From positions 1 through 35,248 of the forward strand of contig CANQQB010000016.1 in the NCBI GenBank assembly GCA_947625845.1: DNA of 35,248 nt. Reading direction: 5' to 3'. The notes beneath the pieces were generated by a model that saw nothing but the letters and a program-made list of their open reading frames with translations, did no database searches and had not been told where the DNA came from. Position numbers and translations under genes: made by a program. Below, one piece after another: positions 31,258 to 35,248 of this stretch. Origin of the DNA: an uncultured Oscillospiraceae bacterium. GTDB lineage: Bacteria > Bacillota > Clostridia > Oscillospirales > Oscillospiraceae. Each line of letters begins with the position of its first letter. The stretch's first letter is position 1.

Positions 31258-32604
31258 ATGGACGAGATCCTCGGCCGCAGGGTCCCCTACTCGGGCGAGG
31301 CCGAACAGGCCATCCTGGGGTCCATGCTCATCGACCCCGCCTGTATCCCCGACGTGGTGAACAACGTCCGGGGATCGGAATTTTATATCGACGTCAACCG
31401 GGACATCTTCGAGACCATGTTCGCCATGTTCGCCATGGGCGCGAAGATAGACCCGGTCACCGTGCTGGACGAGATGCGCACCAGAAAGTGCTGGCGGGAA
31501 AACTCCCAACAGTACCTGCTGGAGCTGATGGACGTGACGCCTACGGCGGCGAACGTATTGCAATACTGCGCCATCGTCCGGGACAGGGCGCTGCTGCGGG
31601 AGCTGGGCGCGGCCGCGTCGGAGATATCGGAGCAGGTGTACCAGGAGGCGGGCCAGGGCCAGCAGGTGTTGGAGCTGGCGGAGCGCAAGGTCTACGCTCT
31701 GCGCAAGGAGAGCACCACCGGCGGGCTGGTGCCCATGACCCAGGTCTTGCAGGACGTGCTGAGCCAGGTGTCCCAGGCGGCGGCCGGCGGCAGCCAGCTC
31801 CCCGGTATCTCCACCGGTCTGGCCGACATCGACGAGTGCTTGCAGGGTCTGGGACAGGGGGACTTTGTGCTCATCGCCTCCCGGCCGGGCATGGGCAAGA
31901 CCAGTATCGCTCTGAACATCGCCGTGAACGCCGCCAAATCCTCCGGCAGGACCGTGGCCATCTTTTCCCTGGAAATGAGCCGCCAGCAGCTTGTACAGAG
32001 GATGCTGTCGTCGGAGAGCCATATCGACCTTTACCAGATCAACCAGGGACGGCTGAACGCCGAGGAGTGGACCCGGCTGGCCGAGGCCGCCGGGGCGCTG
32101 TCCAAGATCGACATCCGCATGGACGACAACCCCACCATGACCGTGGCGGATATGGCTGCCCAGTGCCGCCGGGTGGAGAACCTGGGGCTGGTGGTGGTGG
32201 ACTATTTACAATTGATGCAGTCCGCTGGGTCCGGCAATTCCTGGGCCAACGAGAGCCGTACCCAGGCCGTCAGCGATATAAGCCGCATGATGAAGGTCAC
32301 GGCCAAGGAGCTGGGCGTGCCATTGGTGTGCATGAGCCAGCTCAGCCGCGCCAACGAGGCACGGCAGAACAAGCGGCCTATGCTCTCCGATCTGCGGGAG
32401 TCCGGCTCCATCGAGCAGGACGCGGACGCGGTCATCGGCCTGTACCGGGAGGGGTACTACGACAGGGAGTGCGAGGACCCCAACTCCGCCGAGGCCATCA
32501 TCCTCAAAAACCGGCACGGCCGGGTGGGCACGGTGTATCTGCGGTGGATACCGGAGTACACTACCTATGTGAACGATTCCAAGCGTCAGGACGATGAATA
32601 CTGA
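31258..32604 (+). CDS. dnaB: Replicative DNA helicase
   Basis: The protein has 448 residues and is called DnaC in Bacillus nomenclature. It forms the hexameric helicase that unwinds DNA at the fork. The N-terminal domain starts with GRRVPYSGEAEQAILGSMLI and ends near residue 150; a linker leads to the RecA-like domain. GISTGLADIDECLQGLGQGD precedes Walker A SRPGMGKTS at 208-216. Walker B is LVVVDYLQLM, and SQLSRANEARQNKRPMLSDL with LRESGSIEQDADAV forms the conserved DNA-binding and sensor blocks. No intein or insertion is present. Its last 11 bases overlap tilS, so the two are translationally coupled. Confidence 0.96.
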   Translation: MDEILGRRVPYSGEAEQAILGSMLIDPACIPDVVNNVRGSEFYIDVNRDIFETMFAMFAMGAKIDPVTVLDEMRTRKCWRENSQQYLLELMDVTPTAANVLQYCAIVRDRALLRELGAAASEISEQVYQEAGQGQQVLELAERKVYALRKESTTGGLVPMTQVLQDVLSQVSQAAAGGSQLPGISTGLADIDECLQGLGQGDFVLIASRPGMGKTSIALNIAVNAAKSSGRTVAIFSLEMSRQQLVQRMLSSESHIDLYQINQGRLNAEEWTRLAEAAGALSKIDIRMDDNPTMTVADMAAQCRRVENLGLVVVDYLQLMQSAGSGNSWANESRTQAVSDISRMMKVTAKELGVPLVCMSQLSRANEARQNKRPMLSDLRESGSIEQDADAVIGLYREGYYDRECEDPNSAEAIILKNRHGRVGTVYLRWIPEYTTYVNDSKRQDDEY

Positions 32605-33898
32605 CCTTCTGCCCAGGGACGGCCTTGTCTTATGCGCCGTGTCCGGCGGGGCGGATTCCATGTATCTGCTGTGCCGGCTTCGGGAGCTGGGATATCCCGT
32701 GGCGGCGGCGCACTATAACCACGGCCTGCGGGGTCCGGAGGCGGACCGGGACCAGGCGTTCGTGCGGGATCTCTGCGCGAAATGGGACATCCCATTCCGC
32801 TCGGAAAAAGGCGACGCGGCCGCTTACGCGGTCCGTGCGCATATGGGCCTGGAACAGGCCGGGCGGGAGCTGCGGTACGCTTTTCTGGAGCGGGCGGCGG
32901 ACGCGTTGGGCGCGGCCGTCATCGCCACGGCTCACACGGCCGACGACAACGCCGAGACGGTGCTGCTGCATTTGGCGCGGGGCGCGGGGCTCAAGGGCCT
33001 GGGGGGCATACCGCCTGTCCGGGGCCGGGTGGTCCGGCCTATGCTGGATGTGACACGCCAGGAGGTCGAGCGCTATCTGCGGGATAAGGGCATCCCCCAC
33101 GTGGAGGACGCTTCCAACCTTGAGGATGATTTTGCCCGGAACCGGGTGCGCCACGGGGCGGTGCCGGCTTTGGAGACGGTGAACCCGGCGTTCGTATGCG
33201 CCGTGGGAAGGTCGGCGCGGCTGCTGCGGGCGGACGAGGCGTTTTTGGAAAAGCTGGCGCGGGACTTTCTCGCGGTCCACGCCGACGAAAAATCCGCGGA
33301 CGCCAGGGCGCTGGCGGAGGCACCATGGCCGGTGGCGTCCAGGGCGGTGCGGCTGCTGGCGGGCCGGGAGCTGGGCCTATCTCATGTGGAGGCTGTTTTG
33401 CAGGCGGCCAGAGATGGGGGCGCGGCGGACGTGCCGGGGCTGCGGGCGGCCTGTCACAAGGGGCGGCTGGTGTTCGGGGCGGAGAGCGGGCCGAGGCTTC
33501 CCGAACGGGTCCTGACCGTGCCGGGCGTGACCGATATCCCCGAGGCGGGCTTGCGGGTGTGTGTGACGCAATTCACAGACTGGCCCGAAGATGTTCACAA
33601 ATCGTACAACATTTTTTTCTTTCAATGTGAGAATATATGTGGTAGTATAACTGTCGCCGGCCGTCGGCCGGGGGACAGGTTCCGTCCGGCGGGGCGGGGC
33701 TGCACGAAAACGCTCAAGCAGCTTTTTCTGGAGGCGGGCATACCGTCCTGGGAGCGGGACGGGGTACCCGTGCTGCGGGACGAGCGGGGCGTTTTGGGCG
33801 CGTACGGCCTGGGGGCGGACGAGAGGGTCTGCGCCGGGCCGGGAGATAAAAACATATTGCGGATAGTATTCCGGCCAATGCCGGGTGAGAGAGGATAA
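32594..33898 (+). CDS. tilS: tRNA(Ile)-lysidine synthase
   Basis: The protein has 434 residues. It modifies C34 of the CAU-anticodon tRNA-Ile to lysidine so that AUA is read as isoleucine. The PP-loop ATP-binding motif SGGADS is at residues 17-22, followed by HYNHGLRGPEADRDQAFV, the family insert, and TAHTADDNAETVLLHLARG. ASNLEDDFARNRVRH is typical of TilS. The C-terminal domain ends with GDRFRPAGRGCTKTLKQLF and an IPSWERDGVPVL block. An AT-rich stretch at 33588-33655 (coding VHKSYNIFFFQCENICGSIT) stands out from the GC-rich context. The start overlaps dnaB, with AGGA as weak ribosome binding site. Confidence 0.93.
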   Translation: MNTDLLPRDGLVLCAVSGGADSMYLLCRLRELGYPVAAAHYNHGLRGPEADRDQAFVRDLCAKWDIPFRSEKGDAAAYAVRAHMGLEQAGRELRYAFLERAADALGAAVIATAHTADDNAETVLLHLARGAGLKGLGGIPPVRGRVVRPMLDVTRQEVERYLRDKGIPHVEDASNLEDDFARNRVRHGAVPALETVNPAFVCAVGRSARLLRADEAFLEKLARDFLAVHADEKSADARALAEAPWPVASRAVRLLAGRELGLSHVEAVLQAARDGGAADVPGLRAACHKGRLVFGAESGPRLPERVLTVPGVTDIPEAGLRVCVTQFTDWPEDVHKSYNIFFFQCENICGSITVAGRRPGDRFRPAGRGCTKTLKQLFLEAGIPSWERDGVPVLRDERGVLGAYGLGADERVCAGPGDKNILRIVFRPMPGERG

Positions 33899-33902
33899 AG
33901 AT

Positions 33903-34439
33903 ATGCACAACGACATCGAGCGCTATATCGCCACCGAGGAAGAGCTGAAGAGCATCGTGGCCCGGCTGGGCCGGCAGATCTCCGCGGACTACAAGGGCAA
34001 GAATCCCCTGTTCGTGGGCGTGCTGCGGGGCTGCTTCATCTTCATGGCGGACCTGGTGCGGGCCTGCGATATCCCCTGCACCATAGACTTCATGGTGGTG
34101 TCCAGCTACGGCAAGGGCACCACGTCCACCGGCGCGGTGAAGATCATCAAGGACCTGACCGAGAACATCGAGGGCCGGGACGTGATCATCGTGGAGGATA
34201 TACTGGACAGCGGCAATACCCTCAGCTATCTGAAAAACTATATGATGGCCAGAAAGCCCAGCTCCATCCGTATCGTGACGCTGCTGGACAAGCCGGACAG
34301 GCGCGTCGCGCCTATCAAGGCGGATTACGCGGGCTTCACCATCCCGGACGCGTTCGTGGTGGGCTACGGCCTGGATTTCGACGAAAAATACCGCAATCTC
34401 CCCTATATCGGCCTTTTGAAGCCGGAAATTTATTCATGA
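33903..34439 (+). CDS. hpt: Hypoxanthine phosphoribosyltransferase
   Basis: The enzyme has 178 residues and converts hypoxanthine or guanine plus PRPP to IMP or GMP. ATG 33903 has GAGAGG upstream; the in-frame GTG at 33885 lies inside tilS and is less likely. The PRPP-binding motif VIIVEDILDSGNT covers residues 94-106. FVGVLRGCFIFMADLVRACD and the flexible-loop SSYGKGTTSTG come before it, and PDAFVVGYGLDFDEKYRNLP closes the family pattern. It lies between tilS and ftsH, as in Bacillus, where HprT also binds FtsH-region regulators. It supplements the nucleoside phosphorylase at 5798: the base released there is its substrate. Confidence 0.95.
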   Translation: MHNDIERYIATEEELKSIVARLGRQISADYKGKNPLFVGVLRGCFIFMADLVRACDIPCTIDFMVVSSYGKGTTSTGAVKIIKDLTENIEGRDVIIVEDILDSGNTLSYLKNYMMARKPSSIRIVTLLDKPDRRVAPIKADYAGFTIPDAFVVGYGLDFDEKYRNLPYIGLLKPEIYS

Positions 34440-34448
34440 GGTAAGCAC

Positions 34449-35248
<800 letters not shown>

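Overview
The window looks like a chromosomal piece of a GC-rich, low-redundancy Clostridia genome, probably Oscillospiraceae-like (Firmicutes). The grounds are a SpoVT-type sporulation regulator, a MurE with the meso-diaminopimelate DNPR motif, a GdpP-type c-di-AMP phosphodiesterase, a Firmicutes-style division and cell wall (dcw) cluster, strong AGGAGG-type ribosome binding sites and clean sigma-A promoters. Genus cannot be fixed by eye. Both ends cut genes: asnS on the left (minus strand) and ftsH on the right (plus strand).

Region 1 (1-4.5 kb) holds small separate units: asnS and an NlpC/P60-like wall hydrolase on the minus strand, spoVT on the plus strand behind a candidate sigma-G promoter, a MATE exporter, and a divergent pair (a 55-residue protein and an XRE repressor) sharing a palindromic operator. 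Between the convergent spoVT and MATE genes lies a cluster of intergenic palindromic repeats that recurs at 14.66-14.85 kb.

Region 2 (4.6-8.2 kb) is a tight plus-strand run: an XpaC-like membrane protein, purine nucleoside phosphorylase, an MtnA-type sugar-phosphate isomerase and a YfcE-type phosphodiesterase.

Region 3 (8.2-14.6 kb) is the most accessory-looking part. It encodes two large secreted paralogues with the same architecture: signal peptide, acidic EEPVVT hexapeptide tandem repeat, a different central solenoid (parallel beta-helix in one, BspA-type leucine-rich repeats in the other), then near-identical fibronectin-III-like modules with a vicinal Cys pair. A perfect hairpin terminator ends this block.

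Region 4 (14.97-27.7 kb) is the dcw cluster: mraZ, rsmH, ftsL-like, a PASTA-PBP, murE, mraY, ftsW/spoVE, murG, murA, ftsQ/divIB, ftsZ. It starts from a textbook promoter followed by 10-bp-spaced MraZ boxes. murD, murF, murB, murC and ftsA are not in the cluster, and the FtsZ C-terminal tail is atypical.

Region 5 (27.7-35.2 kb) has a convergent sugar nucleotidyltransferase with an odd C-terminal domain, then a run gdpP-rplI-dnaB-tilS-hpt-ftsH. This joins two gene groups that are separate in Bacillus subtilis and links c-di-AMP turnover, ribosome and replication functions, tRNA-Ile lysidine formation, purine salvage and membrane proteolysis.

I found no tRNA, rRNA, CRISPR array, transposase or phage gene. 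The strongest candidates for something new are the paired modular secreted proteins, the nucleotidyltransferase carrying an isolated mutase-like terminal domain, and the FtsZ tail.
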